Positions 21,718-32,182 are shown, counted from the stretch's first letter. The stretch is DNA of 42,343 bases from Zancudomyces culisetae (GCA_001969505.1 LSSK01000043.1:1-42343); one strand, 5' to 3'. The notes: a model not told the origin generated them from the sequence alone. Translations and numbers: made by a program.

Positions 21718-22869
21718 TTAATCAAACATAGAAATAATAGTTCTAATACTTTCGCCGTCTCTGAGCAGTTGGAATCCCTTGTTGATTTCACTAAGAGGCA
21801 GGTGGTGCGTGCAGTATTCGTCCAGCATCAATTTGCCATCAAGGTATTTTTCAACATATGAATCAAGGTCAGAGCCCTTCACATCACCAAACATACATCC
21901 GGTCCATTTTTTACCAAAATTCAAGCTTTTAGGATCAGTGGAGATTTTTTCACCAGCTGGGGCAATTGATACAATAACACTGGTGCCCCAGCCTGGCATT
22001 GTGCACTCAAATGCATCGTTCATCACGCTAATACCGCCACCACTGGTATCAAAACTGCAATCAACACCTCCTCCGAATTGCTGTCTTATTACGTTGACAA
22101 TCCCAATGTCCTTATGGTCATTAGGATTGTAGAAATCAGTCGCGCCAAACTCCTTTGCTTTGTCGAATTTACCGGGGTTAATGTCGATGGCTGCAATTCT
22201 GGATGCACCAGCAGCAGCTGCACCCTGGATAACACTCAAACCCAAGGCGCCCAGCCCAAAGACAGCAACTGTGTCACCCTTTTTAATATCGGCTGTATTA
22301 ACGGCTGCACCGTACCCAGTTGGAACACAGCATCCCAACAAACAGATACGGTTCATTTTGTCATTAGGTCTGATTTTGGTTAAGGATGCTTGGGAGACAA
22401 CAGTGTACTGGCTAAACGCCGAGACTCCTAAGAACAACCCGACTGGTTTTCCGTTGATAGAAAATCTGGATGTTCCATCGTCGTGTTGGTTACTAGTGAA
22501 GTATTGTGATGTCTTGAAACACAGGTTGGTTCTACCGCTCTTGCAGAGTTTGCACTCCTTGCATTGTGGCATAAACAATGGAATAACATAATCACCTGGT
22601 GCAAACTCAGTAACACCCTCGCCAACTGACTCTACAATACCAGAACTTTCGTGTCCAAGAATCAGTGGGTACTGATTCGTTCCACCATCTTTTCCTGCCA
22701 AAATGTATGCGTCTGACTGGCAGATACCAGCATAGAGAATCTTTACTCTAATCTCACCCGCTTTTGGTGGAGCGACTTCAATTTCCTCAATAACCATATC
22801 TTGTTTTGGGCCATAGGCTACTGCAGCCTTGCACTTGATAACCTTTCCTTCAGTAGTGGTAACTGTCAT
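21718..22869 (-). CDS. SFA1: Class III-type alcohol dehydrogenase (SFA1-like), substrate site altered
   Basis: Single-exon, 383 aa, zinc-dependent medium-chain dehydrogenase. Catalytic zinc ligands are Cys50, His73-Glu74 and Cys180. The structural zinc is held by Cys103, Cys106, Cys109 and Cys117. The NAD-binding motif is GLGALG (205-210) with Asp at the end of the second strand (IDIN). Overall it best matches S-(hydroxymethyl)glutathione dehydrogenase, which detoxifies formaldehyde and reduces S-nitrosoglutathione in the cytosol. Several class III hallmarks differ. The Arg four residues after the last structural-zinc Cys, which binds the glutathione carboxylate, is Ser121. The catalytic CHTD is CQSD. 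LLGCGISTGYG is LLGCCVPTGYG. It may be a paralogue with another alcohol or aldehyde substrate. It converges with ALG3 across 186 bp. Confidence 0.85.
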   Translation of the reverse strand: MTVTTTEGKVIKCKAAVAYGPKQDMVIEEIEVAPPKAGEIRVKILYAGICQSDAYILAGKDGGTNQYPLILGHESSGIVESVGEGVTEFAPGDYVIPLFMPQCKECKLCKSGRTNLCFKTSQYFTSNQHDDGTSRFSINGKPVGLFLGVSAFSQYTVVSQASLTKIRPNDKMNRICLLGCCVPTGYGAAVNTADIKKGDTVAVFGLGALGLSVIQGAAAAGASRIAAIDINPGKFDKAKEFGATDFYNPNDHKDIGIVNVIRQQFGGGVDCSFDTSGGGISVMNDAFECTMPGWGTSVIVSIAPAGEKISTDPKSLNFGKKWTGCMFGDVKGSDLDSYVEKYLDGKLMLDEYCTHHLPLSEINKGFQLLRDGESIRTIISMFD

Positions 22870-24771
22870 TTTAGTTTTAATATGTTTTAATTATGATGCT
22901 TTACGCTTGATTGCTCGGATTTCTTCAGTGTAAATAAACTGAATATAATCAATCTTAGATGAAAATAAAAACAAAAACAAAAACTGACAAGACCTATCAG
23001 TTAATATTTATATGTTATTTTTTAGTGCATCCTTTCCTCTTTTTCATACACACACACCCCCCACCCCCTTGGATTTTGTTTTATATACAAAAATGTCGAA
23101 AACGTGATAAACATGCTTAGAGTTTCTGTAGATCTTTTTTTGGATTCTCTAATATGGCTGATGTGTAAAGTACATCAATTTGGTATTGATTCAACCCAAG
23201 CAAAGCGGAAGTAGGTACATGAAAGTAAAGATTCAATACCCATGCCTTTTCTTTTTTTAGGTACGCACTTTGGGCTGTTTTACTAGTATTTACAGGAAAA
23301 AAGAGTGTATAAAATGAAACAAAACCCAAATGTGGTAACCAAAAAGCAATGGAAAGATGGAGAAAATTGATTGTATTAGGATGAAACTGTGAAATATGAC
23401 TGTCATAATCTAAAACGAACTGGTATTTTTTCAATAAGACATGTTTGCATTTCACGTTCTACTCGGTCCCAAGAGAAAAAATAATATATTATGCTGGCCA
23501 AATAAAGAATCTGTTCTAAATGATTCAAATATTTAGCGTGTTTCGGATGTTTTAAACTATAAAAAAAAACGAAAATTTACACGTGACTATTGGGGTATGC
23601 AATTCCATCTTGTGTGTGATATATCGGCGGCCTTTTGCCTATTTATTTGTTTATTCTACCCCTTTCCCCCTGGTTTTGTGTTAAATGCCTGCAATGAGGT
23701 ACCCCTTGTTCAAAAAAGAAACAAAGACTATTTTGCTTTTTGAGCTCCGATCAAAGCTATACATTTTTAAAAAGATGAAACTGGGTCACTTGTGTTCTTG
23801 GGGTGTGACTTTTTTTTTTATGGGTAGAGTCGTATGGGCAGATCTGTTGTGGAATAGGCTGCAACTTCATGAGAAGCGCGTGGGGAAAAATGATATAAAA
23901 GCTTAAATTCGAAAAGAAGCACGTCTCAAATAAGTGTGCTTGGCTGAAAAAGACTGGTATATTGGGTATGTGGCAACATATCTTTGAGATTAAAGAGTAT
24001 CTTGGGTATTACTATTTGGAGTAGCTGCTATCGCTACAGCCACACTTTGGTGCTACTTCTCTATCAAAAATTCGATGGGGTGGCTGGCAATGCGTATTTA
24101 GCAATATAAGGTAAGATCCATTGACAGCTTTATTGTATAGTGATAAAAAGAACAGATACCTAAAGATACACAAAGATTGACATAGTGTTGGTAGAAAAAG
24201 CAAAGGCATATTTTGAAAATAAAGACATCCACAAAGATATACACACTGGTTGTTGCTTTGCCCTGCACAGCTGTTATTGGAAGAAATTCTCTTAAAAAGT
24301 TGAAGGCAAATATTACATTACCAACGATTACATAATACAAAATAAAGCAATTCATATTATGAGATCCAAATGCACCTATTAAATGCGTGCAATTTGCAAT
24401 TAAAAAAGTGATGACAAAATCTTGCTTTAATTACGTGAATACAAAAAAATTTTTTTTTTACACAAAGATAAAAAAGCACCATACAACATCGCCGTTAGGC
24501 GCGAAAAGAGCAAAAGACACAAACAGAATTGCATAATATCTGCTGAGCACGCGGTAAACGTTGGGGGGTAAAATCCGGAATATAAGGCAGATTACACCTT
24601 TCAGAAAGAGGTTTTACATCGTACCTATTGATTATATTCTCATTTTGATCATTCGACGATACTCTGCTGTAATACTGCGCTGCGGTTACTGCTCTTTGTT
24701 GTTAGTTTTCGGCTCAGAATATACTTTTTTGCATCCAGTTATACATTACAAAGAGAAAACAAAGGGCGAAA
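22870..24771. other. Divergent intergenic region between SFA1-like and SIR2 genes
   Basis: This 1.9-kb stretch holds both promoters. A C-rich tract lies at 23057-23068. Minus frames at 23117-23455 (112 aa, no motif) and 24098-24355 (85 aa, hydrophobic) and a plus frame at 23685-23906 (73 aa) are unrecognised. The 24098-24355 frame could be spliced (donor GTATCT, acceptor GCCAG near 24092), giving a short membrane protein, but nothing independent supports it. Confidence 0.4.
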
Positions 24772-26898
24772 ATGGGAGACAGAATCGGAAACAAAAGAAA
24801 TGTTGTCGAGCTCGATGTGGAAATGGGAATGCAAACAGGTGCAGTGGCTGAGAATGGCCTTGGAGATTTGAGTAGAAGCATGGGTATAAATGAGAATGAA
24901 ATGACTGTAGTAGAGGGAAAGCGATTCAAGAACGAAAAAATTCACATTCATCTTCAAAAGCAGCACAATGGTACAAAGCAGCAAATGTCGATGTCAGGAG
25001 ACGATTTTATTGATACTATCTATACAGGAAACATCAACAAGAATGGTAATTCCATGATAGAAGAAAATAGGGAAATCGACGAGGTTTTAAAACAAGTTAT
25101 TGAGGAAAAAACAACAGCAGATCTAAAAGAGAATATGGATGGTAAGATTGAGGAGAATGGTTACGGAGATGATAAGACAGAAGAAGGAGAAAAAGTGAGT
25201 GAAGGAGAGGAGGAGGAAGGAGAAGAAGTGAGTGAAGGAGAGGAAGGAGAGGAAGATTGGGGACAGTACAGCAAGGAAGATATGAAGTTGATTCTGGAAA
25301 ACAAAAGGCTCATACAAGAAGAATATGGGAACGAATACGAATCAGAAAGCGATGAAGAATTTGATTCTGAACTAGAAATTGAAGGTGAGCTAGAAAGACT
25401 ACAAAGCAGTTTTAATGAAGAAGGAGAAATGGGTGAGTTGATGGATGAAAGGAGAGAATTCAAAAAAATAGAAACAGAAGAAGAGGCTCGAAGAATCGTT
25501 GGGGAAATAAGGCAGTTGGGGATGGAAGGGTTTATAGGCAAATATGTAAAAGAACTCGGATATTCAGTAGTAAGTTTGATTAAGGCAATTGAGCCCAAAG
25601 CAGAGTGGGATTTTGGTGAGGAAGAGGGGTATGAAAGTATGGCATCAAGGGGACAGGTGATGATAACGATTCTGCGATATGTATTGAAGAAATATTTACA
25701 GAAGCGGCAAAAATTAGAGCAAGTTAATACAGTGGAAGATGTGCTATTCTTGATACGGCGAAGTAAGAAGATGATGGTATTGACAGGCGCTGGAGTCTCT
25801 GTGAGTTGTGGAATTCCCGATTTTCGGTCCGCTACAGGAATATATCAGCAGCTGGCTGAAGAGTATGGGCTAGACGAGCCTCAGCAAATGTTTGACATGG
25901 AGTACTTTATAGAAAATCCAAGTTTGTTTTACTCGTTTGCTAGGCAAGTGTACCCAGATAACTACGAACCATCACCGAGCCACCACTTTATAAAGTTGCT
26001 TGAAGAAAAGGAAAAGCTGTTGAGGAACTATACACAGAATATTGACACGTTGGAACAGAAAGTAGGAATTGAGAAAGTACTCAACTGTCATGGAAGTTTT
26101 AATACGGCGACATGCATAAGGTGTGGATATCGGTGTGAAGGAAAAGATATTAAATACGATATTATGAGTCAGAGAGTAAGCTATTGTAAAAAATGTAATA
26201 CTAACGTTGACGGTGCTGCTAAAGAAAGGAAGGAACAAGAACACAAGGAGGATCTTCATGGTGGTAAGAGTTCTGGTAATGATGATGGTTATGATGATGA
26301 TGATGATGACGAAGAAGAGTATGGGGTGATCCAGGGGGTGATGAAGCCAGATATTGTGTTTTTTGGTGAAAAACTCCCCAAGGAGTTCGACGAAAGGTTG
26401 AAAGAGGATCTAGAACAAGTTGATTTACTGATAGTAATGGGGAGCAGTCTAAAAGTCGCACCGGTCAGCGAAATAATGACACATCTACCTCCCCAAATTC
26501 CACAGATTGCCATCAACAGAACACCAATAACACACATGAACTTCGATGCACAGCTGCTTGGGAATAGCGATGAAATTGTGAGCTATTTATGCTATCGATT
26601 GGGATGGAACCTCTATCATCCCAAGCTTTTGGGCGGTTGTTCCTTGAGCCCCGAGTATATTGACACTGTAAAACAGCCCATTTCCAACCTTCCAGACTCC
26701 GAGGACTCTGGAAAACCTAAAAATGGTATGCAGCGCCTACAGGACATGCAAGGCTTACAGAAAGACACAGTCATCAACGCAGACAACTTTGACCTTTACC
26801 GTGACAACCTACCCCCCAATTGGCACCTTTTTGAGGGCTATCACCTCACTATAGACGATATTTACAAGTACACCAGCCTTTTTACCAACAATTATTAG
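24772..26898 (+). CDS. SIR2: Sir2/Hst1-type NAD-dependent histone deacetylase
   Basis: Single-exon, 708 aa class I sirtuin. It removes acetyl groups from histone lysines using NAD, causing gene silencing in the nucleus. The catalytic core runs from about residue 330. MMVLTGAGVSVSCGIPDFRS (334 on) and NYTQNIDTLEQ bind NAD. The catalytic His440 lies in CHGSF. The zinc module has CIRC and CKKC. KPDIVFFGEKLP and LLIVMGSSLKVAPV follow. The upstream conserved segment (GYSVVSLIKA to TVEDVLFLIRRSKK) is as in Sir2/Hst1. The N-terminal third is acidic with Glu-rich repeats (EGEEEEGEEVSEGEEGEE). A roughly 40-residue Asp/Glu-rich insert sits between the last zinc Cys and KPDIVFFGE, where homologues have a short loop. 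It could equally be named HST1. It converges with the La gene, the two stop codons being 96 bp apart. Confidence 0.95.
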   Translation: MGDRIGNKRNVVELDVEMGMQTGAVAENGLGDLSRSMGINENEMTVVEGKRFKNEKIHIHLQKQHNGTKQQMSMSGDDFIDTIYTGNINKNGNSMIEENREIDEVLKQVIEEKTTADLKENMDGKIEENGYGDDKTEEGEKVSEGEEEEGEEVSEGEEGEEDWGQYSKEDMKLILENKRLIQEEYGNEYESESDEEFDSELEIEGELERLQSSFNEEGEMGELMDERREFKKIETEEEARRIVGEIRQLGMEGFIGKYVKELGYSVVSLIKAIEPKAEWDFGEEEGYESMASRGQVMITILRYVLKKYLQKRQKLEQVNTVEDVLFLIRRSKKMMVLTGAGVSVSCGIPDFRSATGIYQQLAEEYGLDEPQQMFDMEYFIENPSLFYSFARQVYPDNYEPSPSHHFIKLLEEKEKLLRNYTQNIDTLEQKVGIEKVLNCHGSFNTATCIRCGYRCEGKDIKYDIMSQRVSYCKKCNTNVDGAAKERKEQEHKEDLHGGKSSGNDDGYDDDDDDEEEYGVIQGVMKPDIVFFGEKLPKEFDERLKEDLEQVDLLIVMGSSLKVAPVSEIMTHLPPQIPQIAINRTPITHMNFDAQLLGNSDEIVSYLCYRLGWNLYHPKLLGGCSLSPEYIDTVKQPISNLPDSEDSGKPKNGMQRLQDMQGLQKDTVINADNFDLYRDNLPPNWHLFEGYHLTIDDIYKYTSLFTNNY

Positions 26899-26994
26899 TT
26901 TATTCACATTTATTAAAATCGCTTGAGTGTTACTAAAAGAACTTAATGTTATAACTAGCTCATAAACTCATTAAATATAACAAAAAAAAACACA

Positions 26995-28846
26995 TCAATT
27001 CCTTGGTCTTTTGTTATGAACAAAACGGTTATGGTGGGCGTTTTTGTCCTTGTTTCTGCTCAAATCGTTGAGAAGTTTTTCCTTAAACTGTTCGAATTGT
27101 TGCTCTGTTAGCAGGTTCAGCCGAATACCAGTGTTTTCGTCTATCTTTATCTCGACATTGTTGGCACCCTCACCAACACTGCGGATTTTCTCAACAGTCT
27201 CTGATGGTACTCCCTTGGCGAACCGAATGATGTTGTTCTCCAAATCTATAAATCTGATTTTTCCATATTGCTCTTGCAGCTCCTCGCTGCCACCAAATAC
27301 CTTTTTAATAGCTTTGTAGTCTACTTTTTTCTCGAGTTCTTGGCCGTTTTCCTCTCCATTTTCGGCGTTTTGGTTGTTGTAAATAACTTGGAATTTCAAC
27401 AACTCGACATTATCTCCATCATTACTGACAGTAACGCGGTTTGTTTTTCCGTCGCCACTTTCGTCGGTCTTTCTCTTGTTCTTATCTCTGCCTCCGGCGT
27501 TGCCGACTGGGTTTACATACACACTTGCTGGGTTTCTGAGCTCCATTGGAATATACTCGTCATTTTTTATTTTTTTGTTTACATAGTTTTCCAACCTATC
27601 GATCAAGCACTTGTGACCCTTGATTTCAACCTGTATATCTCCTTGCTCCTCACNNNNNNNNNNNNNNNNNNNNNNNNNNNNNNNNNNNNNNNNNNNNNNN
27701 NNNNNNNNNNNNNNNNNNNNNNNNNNNNNNNNNNNNNNNNNNNNNNNNNNNNNNNNNNNNNNNNNNNNNNNNNNNNNNNNNNNNNNNNNNNNNNNNNNNN
27801 NNNNNNNNNNNNNNNNNNNNNNNNNNNNNNNNNNNNNNNNNNNNNNNNNNNNNNNNNNNNNNNNNNNNNNNNNNNNNNNNNNNNNNNNNNNNNNNNNNNN
27901 NNNNNNNNNNNNNNNNNNNNNNNNNNNNNNNNNNNNNNNNNNNNNNNNNNNNNNNNNNNNNNNNNNNNNNNNNNNNNNNNNNNNNNNNNNNNNNNNNNNN
28001 NNNNNNNNNNNNNNNNNNNNNNNNNNNNNNNNNNNNNNNNNNNNNNNNNNNNNNNNNNNNNNNNNNNNNNNNNNNNNNNNNNNNNNNNNNNNNNNNNNNN
28101 NNNNNNNNNNNNNNNNNNNNNNNNNNNNNNNNNNNNNNNNNNNNNNNNNNNNNNNNNNNNNNNNNNNNNNNNNNNNNNNNNNNNNNNNNNNNNNNNNNNN
28201 NNNNNNNNNNNNNNTCTTCTACTTGTTTATCGGTTCCTATTTCCACCAAATAACTTCCTCTGAACTCTGGCTTGTTGCCACCACCCATTCCACCACGTCT
28301 GTTATTGTTTCTTGACATTCCACCTCTGTTCAAAAATTTACGTGCTCTGGTCAGTTTTACACATTCCTCCTCACCACCGATCAATCCATTCAAATATTCC
28401 TCAATTTCTCCAATTGCTTCTCTTCGTGTACCTTCTTGTCTATTTACATATTTTACGTGAATTGTTCTTCCATACCATCCTTGGTTTTCCACAAATTTCT
28501 CAACACGTCGGATTTTTGTCTTTTCCTCGTTTACCTCCAATTTTGGGTGGTCGGCTATCTCCTTACAGACTATCTCTCCCAAAACTTCGCTGATTTTATC
28601 CATTTTTTTCGATTCATCGCTGGTTTCATCCTTTGTCTGCTCATCTTCTTGCTTGGAAAGTCCTGCGTCAACTATTTGTTTAATTTTATTAAACCGTGCC
28701 AATACTTTGAATTCGACATAGCCATCATCCTTTTCCATTTCCTTTTTCATAAAAGTATCAAAGTTCAAATTGGCATCTCCAAAGTAATGCTCTATTTGTT
28801 TCCACACCTTGCTCGAGATTTCGTATTTACCGTTACCCTGTTCCAT
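26995..28846 (-). CDS. LHP1: La protein (Lhp1/Sla1/SSB), interrupted by an assembly gap
   Basis: The N-terminal part (28846-28215, 210 codons) has the La motif, which binds the UUU-3'OH end of RNA polymerase III transcripts: VWKQIEHYFGDANLNFDTFMK, then EDKTKIRR-like EEKTKIRRVEKFVEN, followed by an RRM start and an Arg/Gly-rich RGGM segment. After 561 N (27654-28214) the frame resumes as EEQGDIQVEIKGHKCLIDRL and continues to the stop at 26995. It includes a C-terminal xRRM-like region (YGKIRFIDLENNIIRFAKG, then LLTEQQFEQFKEKLL) and a basic tail, NRFVHNKRPRN. La chaperones tRNA and other pol III precursors in the nucleus. With the stated gap length the two halves are one base out of frame, so the gap size is probably wrong or it hides an intron. 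The gene starts 380 bp from the divergent SWS1 homologue. Confidence 0.88.
27654..28214. other. Assembly gap (561 N) inside the La gene
   Basis: Run of N within the coding region. The missing part should encode much of RRM1 and the linker to the C-terminal RNA-binding domain. Confidence 0.99.
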
Positions 28847-29226
28847 TTTCTTTAGTTATTTTCCTTATATTATTCCAATACTGTGATTATTTTTTTACAA
28901 GAAAGATATGCTATTAACCTTTAGGATGTGTCCGCTTTGTTTGTCTCGCTTTTTTATAGTTTATGTAGAACGAAAATTTTTTTAAATCAAGCAGCTAGAT
29001 CGAAATAATGATGGAGAAAAAAATTTTTTTTTCCTGCATTCTAATTGCTGAATTTGGGAATGTTGAGCACACCAATTAAGTAACCAGAAAAAAACCTAAC
29101 CAATTCCAATTTAAAGTGCTGAATACCTCTCTCAAGCTGCACTTAATGTGTAGAACCAAGCTTGGTCGTTTTTTCTTTTGTTGACTATTTTCGCTTGTCT
29201 AGCAAGAATACAAACCCACATAAATT
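28847..29226. promoter_or_regulatory. Shared divergent promoter of La and SWS1-like genes
   Basis: 380 bp between two diverging start codons, with poly-T/poly-A tracts (for example around 28976-29033) of the kind that exclude nucleosomes. No specific factor site is recognised. The promoter role is inferred from gene orientation alone. Confidence 0.5.
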
Positions 29227-30154
29227 ATGGCTAGTTACTTCAATAATGACAGCATCGATAAAAGTATTGTTTCAAAAGTCATAAGCCTGGTTCGGAAAAG
29301 CAATCAGAGGGAAACTAATGATGAAAATAGTAGCTTACAGCTTGACGATACTGTGTTGATCGACTTGTACTCGATCTTTGGTTCCTCAATGCTTACAAAT
29401 GCCCTGTACTTTTTACAGTGTAACAAAGGTTATTATTCAATATTCCTTCCTTGTGTGACTCCCATTTTTATACATTGAGAAACTCATCCTCTCTTCACAA
29501 ACAATCCGCAACATGGAACTCGTGTTTGTACTGGATTTGGGGATCGTGTGATTTGGCGAATTATTTACTTGTCTCTATGCCTTTCTTTAATTTTTATTTA
29601 TCATTCACTGTAACTAGTTGCTTTGCTGAAATCGCCACTCGGAAATTCCATCTTTAAGGTAATATTCGTTTTTGTAAATGTATTCCGATTACCAATTTGG
29701 CTCTATACAGCGATAAACACCTCAGTAAATGGCTAGAAGGGATGGGACAGGTGATGTACTTGTTGGCTGTCTCTTTTGACATACTATAACTTTACTACTA
29801 TCTGAGCATCTCTTTTCATAACAACACTCTACAAACTCATTTTTAACTCAAAATAGGTTCAAACAGATACAGAACCTGATGTGGTTTATGTGATTATACC
29901 AGATTTCAAATGCAACCATTGTTACTTGAATTTTGGCAATGTAGGAAGCGTTTCTAATAATCATGTTAAACCTCTTTTACCTCGGTTTAAAACGATACAG
30001 TTAACGATATTTCTTTCTATTATCTCTTTAAACAAAATAGGTCGAATGTTGCAGTCACTCTTTGGCAGCCATTCTAGCAGAAGCACTGGGTCACCACTTT
30101 ACTATAGAGTTAAAAACCGAGGAGGAGTTTTCCTGTATTTTATTTAATTTCTAG
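29227..30154 (+). CDS. SWS1: SWIM-domain recombination factor Sws1/ZSWIM7 homologue, four exons
   Basis: Exons are 29227-29428, 29618-29658, 29857-29940 and 30041-30154, giving 146 aa (human ZSWIM7 140). Donors are GTTATT, GTAATA and GTAGGA, all acceptors are TAG, and phases match. The order of landmarks is that of ZSWIM7: LYSIFGSSMLTNALYFLQ, then LKSPLGNSIFKV (human SPSGRPVYQV), then a cysteine cluster CNHC (100-103), then CCSHSLAAILAEAL, the CxH part of the SWIM zinc site. Sws1 forms the Shu-type complex with a Rad51 paralogue and promotes Rad51 filament assembly in homologous recombination. The usual CxC pair is not intact: the position of its second Cys is Leu105, leaving C-x2-C. The first donor (GTTATT) is unusual. 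The assignment rests on ordered motif matches. Confidence 0.75.
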
Positions 30155-31336
30155 TATGGTCTGCGCTTTGATCTTTGTGCTCTGACGACGTATAAGTTCA
30201 TATCCAGATATATTCAATCATATATTGTAATATTAGGTATCAAAGGTGATTTTTAATAAATATTGTAATTCACCGAGCTTTGTTCGATCTAGTGGCTGCT
30301 AGTTATAACGAGATAAAAGTAGCAATATTGTTGATATATTATATTATGTTTGCTCAGCTGGAAATTTCTTTGCACCATGTTGCTAGAATCAGGAGAATCT
30401 GGGAACTATTGCTATGTACAAGACTATTCGCAACAAAAGAGCAATCAATGACTGTCGGTAAACTTTGTTGATAGAAAAGAAATACCAAGGCCTATAGCCC
30501 AAACTAGTACACCTTCATGTGCCTTCTTTTTGTACCTGTTTACTTGCCCGCCCACATGTACTTTTTTTTAATATTTTCATCAAGTTTATTTTTTACCCAC
30601 CCCCTGCGCAGCGATGTGTTTGGAAACGCAACATGGAATGTTCGATTAGCAGGCTACTGTAAGATACCAAAATAAGCTAAATAAGCTAAATAAGCTAAAT
30701 AAGCTAAATAAGAAACCGAAATACGTGCATACACCAATCCTTTTTGGGGGGGACGAGGGGTGATTTGTTGTTCTAATATCTTGCACTGTCAACATGCATA
30801 TTCATCCTTCCAAAAACAAAAACATTCTTATTTTTTTGCTTTCCTATTTGCTTATTTTTTATGCGTTTCTGCATCTCATAATACGCATATTCTTGACATT
30901 ACTCTTTTTGATGCATGTTCTTGCTATCTACCTAATTGCCGCTTTTTGAGAATACTATTTGTCTTCTGTCATTATTGCTTCTGCTTTATCGGGTAAATTT
31001 TCATAATTCTTTGGAAGTTAGCAGAAGTAGGGGAGGGAAAGGGAAAATTGGTAATTAAGCCTCATAAGTCTTTTTAGCCGAAACCCGGGAATAGCACATT
31101 TATTAGTATCGATTATTTTGTTTTTGCTCTATCACCAGCATCTAATAAAAAAAATCTATATAAATCATGTACCGGTTTTCCTTTAGCTCAGTTGAAAATA
31201 GCAGAACAACTAATATAAAGGTATAATAATACCATCTTACCTTCAATATTAAGCACATGTTTCTAGTGTAAAATAAATAAATAGACAACAATAAAGAGTA
31301 TAGGAAACACTCTGAAGGACAAAACCTAATAGCAAA
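30155..31336. other. Intergenic region between SWS1 and EBP-like 1
   Basis: About 1.2 kb with no supported gene. It contains a 9-bp tandem repeat (30672-30712) and a seven-base G run at 30746-30752. Hydrophobic frames at 30280-30471 and 30760-30996 have no motif. Confidence 0.45.
30672..30712. repeat. 9-bp tandem repeat, about 4.5 copies
   Basis: The unit ATAAGCTAA is repeated four times without error and ends with a partial copy. It is intergenic, with no known function. Confidence 0.95.
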
Positions 31337-32182
31337 ATGGACAAAATAAAACCCATCTTTAAGGATAAAACACCGACCATTGAGCAACTTGTGGAGAAAT
31401 TCCAACAACTTAACACACTAATGGTCCAAAAAATGCAAAGCATGGGCAAAGATAACGGTGGTAGTGGCGGTAGCCTAGATGCCATAACTGAACACCCGTA
31501 TTATCCAAACACACTTCCTATATACAACTACACACCCTCCACATACTCAAAAACACAAATTGCGGTCGCTCTCGGTATCCCGATCCTACTTGTGTCATTA
31601 TTAAGTCTCAAGTTTATTTCAAAAACTAACTATACTTTAGAGAAAAGAAAAGGAATGCGTCCGCTGACTATTTTAGACAGACTTGGAGTGGTATGGCTTC
31701 TTATTGGTGGTTTGATCCGCATTGTGTTTGGTGGGTATTTTGCTGTGTATCACAAAAACATAGCATCCGATGGAACTATTTTTGGTGATGTATATAGAGA
31801 AATGGGCTATGTTGACAGCCGATATCTTATCAATGATCCGCTAATAATCACTCTCGAGACGCTCATGGCTGTTTTTGTTGGACCTCTGTGCATTTTAACA
31901 GCTATTTCAATTCTTAGAGGTTACCACCCAATTCGCCATACTCTTCAGTTTTTGGCAACCAGTTTACAGCTACACATTGTGGCAATTTATATGGGAACCA
32001 ACATTTTATCTAAATTCAACCATACTCATCCTGATCCAAAATATCTTTGGAGATATTCTGCCTCAGCCGGTCTTGCTTGGGTATTGGTCCCATTACTATT
32101 GTTCGCTCAATCAGCACATGCGATAGTAGTAACATTCAAACATGAACAAAAACCTATAGTTGCACCCAAAAAGCAAAACTAG
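31337..32182 (+). CDS. EBP-family membrane protein, probably catalytically inactive paralogue
   Basis: Single-exon, 281 aa. It has the EXPERA/EBP fold pattern of several membrane helices and shares with the neighbouring minus-strand copy the segments EHPYYPNTLP, DSRYLINDP and HPIRHTLQFLATS and a HPDP turn. EBP proteins isomerise the sterol double bond from C8 to C7 in the ER. Residues needed in human EBP are changed here: the His of the IHxxxEG motif is Arg128, its Glu is Gly132, the Thr after the second catalytic Glu is Met177, and the Asn before the conserved Trp is Gly. Glu174 and the Trp remain. It is therefore probably not an isomerase and may be a sterol-binding or regulatory protein, as proposed for human EBPL. 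The N-terminus (about 50 residues) is hydrophilic and Gly-rich, with no signal peptide. Confidence 0.85.
   Translation: MDKIKPIFKDKTPTIEQLVEKFQQLNTLMVQKMQSMGKDNGGSGGSLDAITEHPYYPNTLPIYNYTPSTYSKTQIAVALGIPILLVSLLSLKFISKTNYTLEKRKGMRPLTILDRLGVVWLLIGGLIRIVFGGYFAVYHKNIASDGTIFGDVYREMGYVDSRYLINDPLIITLETLMAVFVGPLCILTAISILRGYHPIRHTLQFLATSLQLHIVAIYMGTNILSKFNHTHPDPKYLWRYSASAGLAWVLVPLLLFAQSAHAIVVTFKHEQKPIVAPKKQN

Noticed and set aside
27268-28315. Plus-strand frames overlapping the La gene and its gap
   Set aside because: They are antisense to clear La coding sequence and stay open only because N cannot encode a stop.
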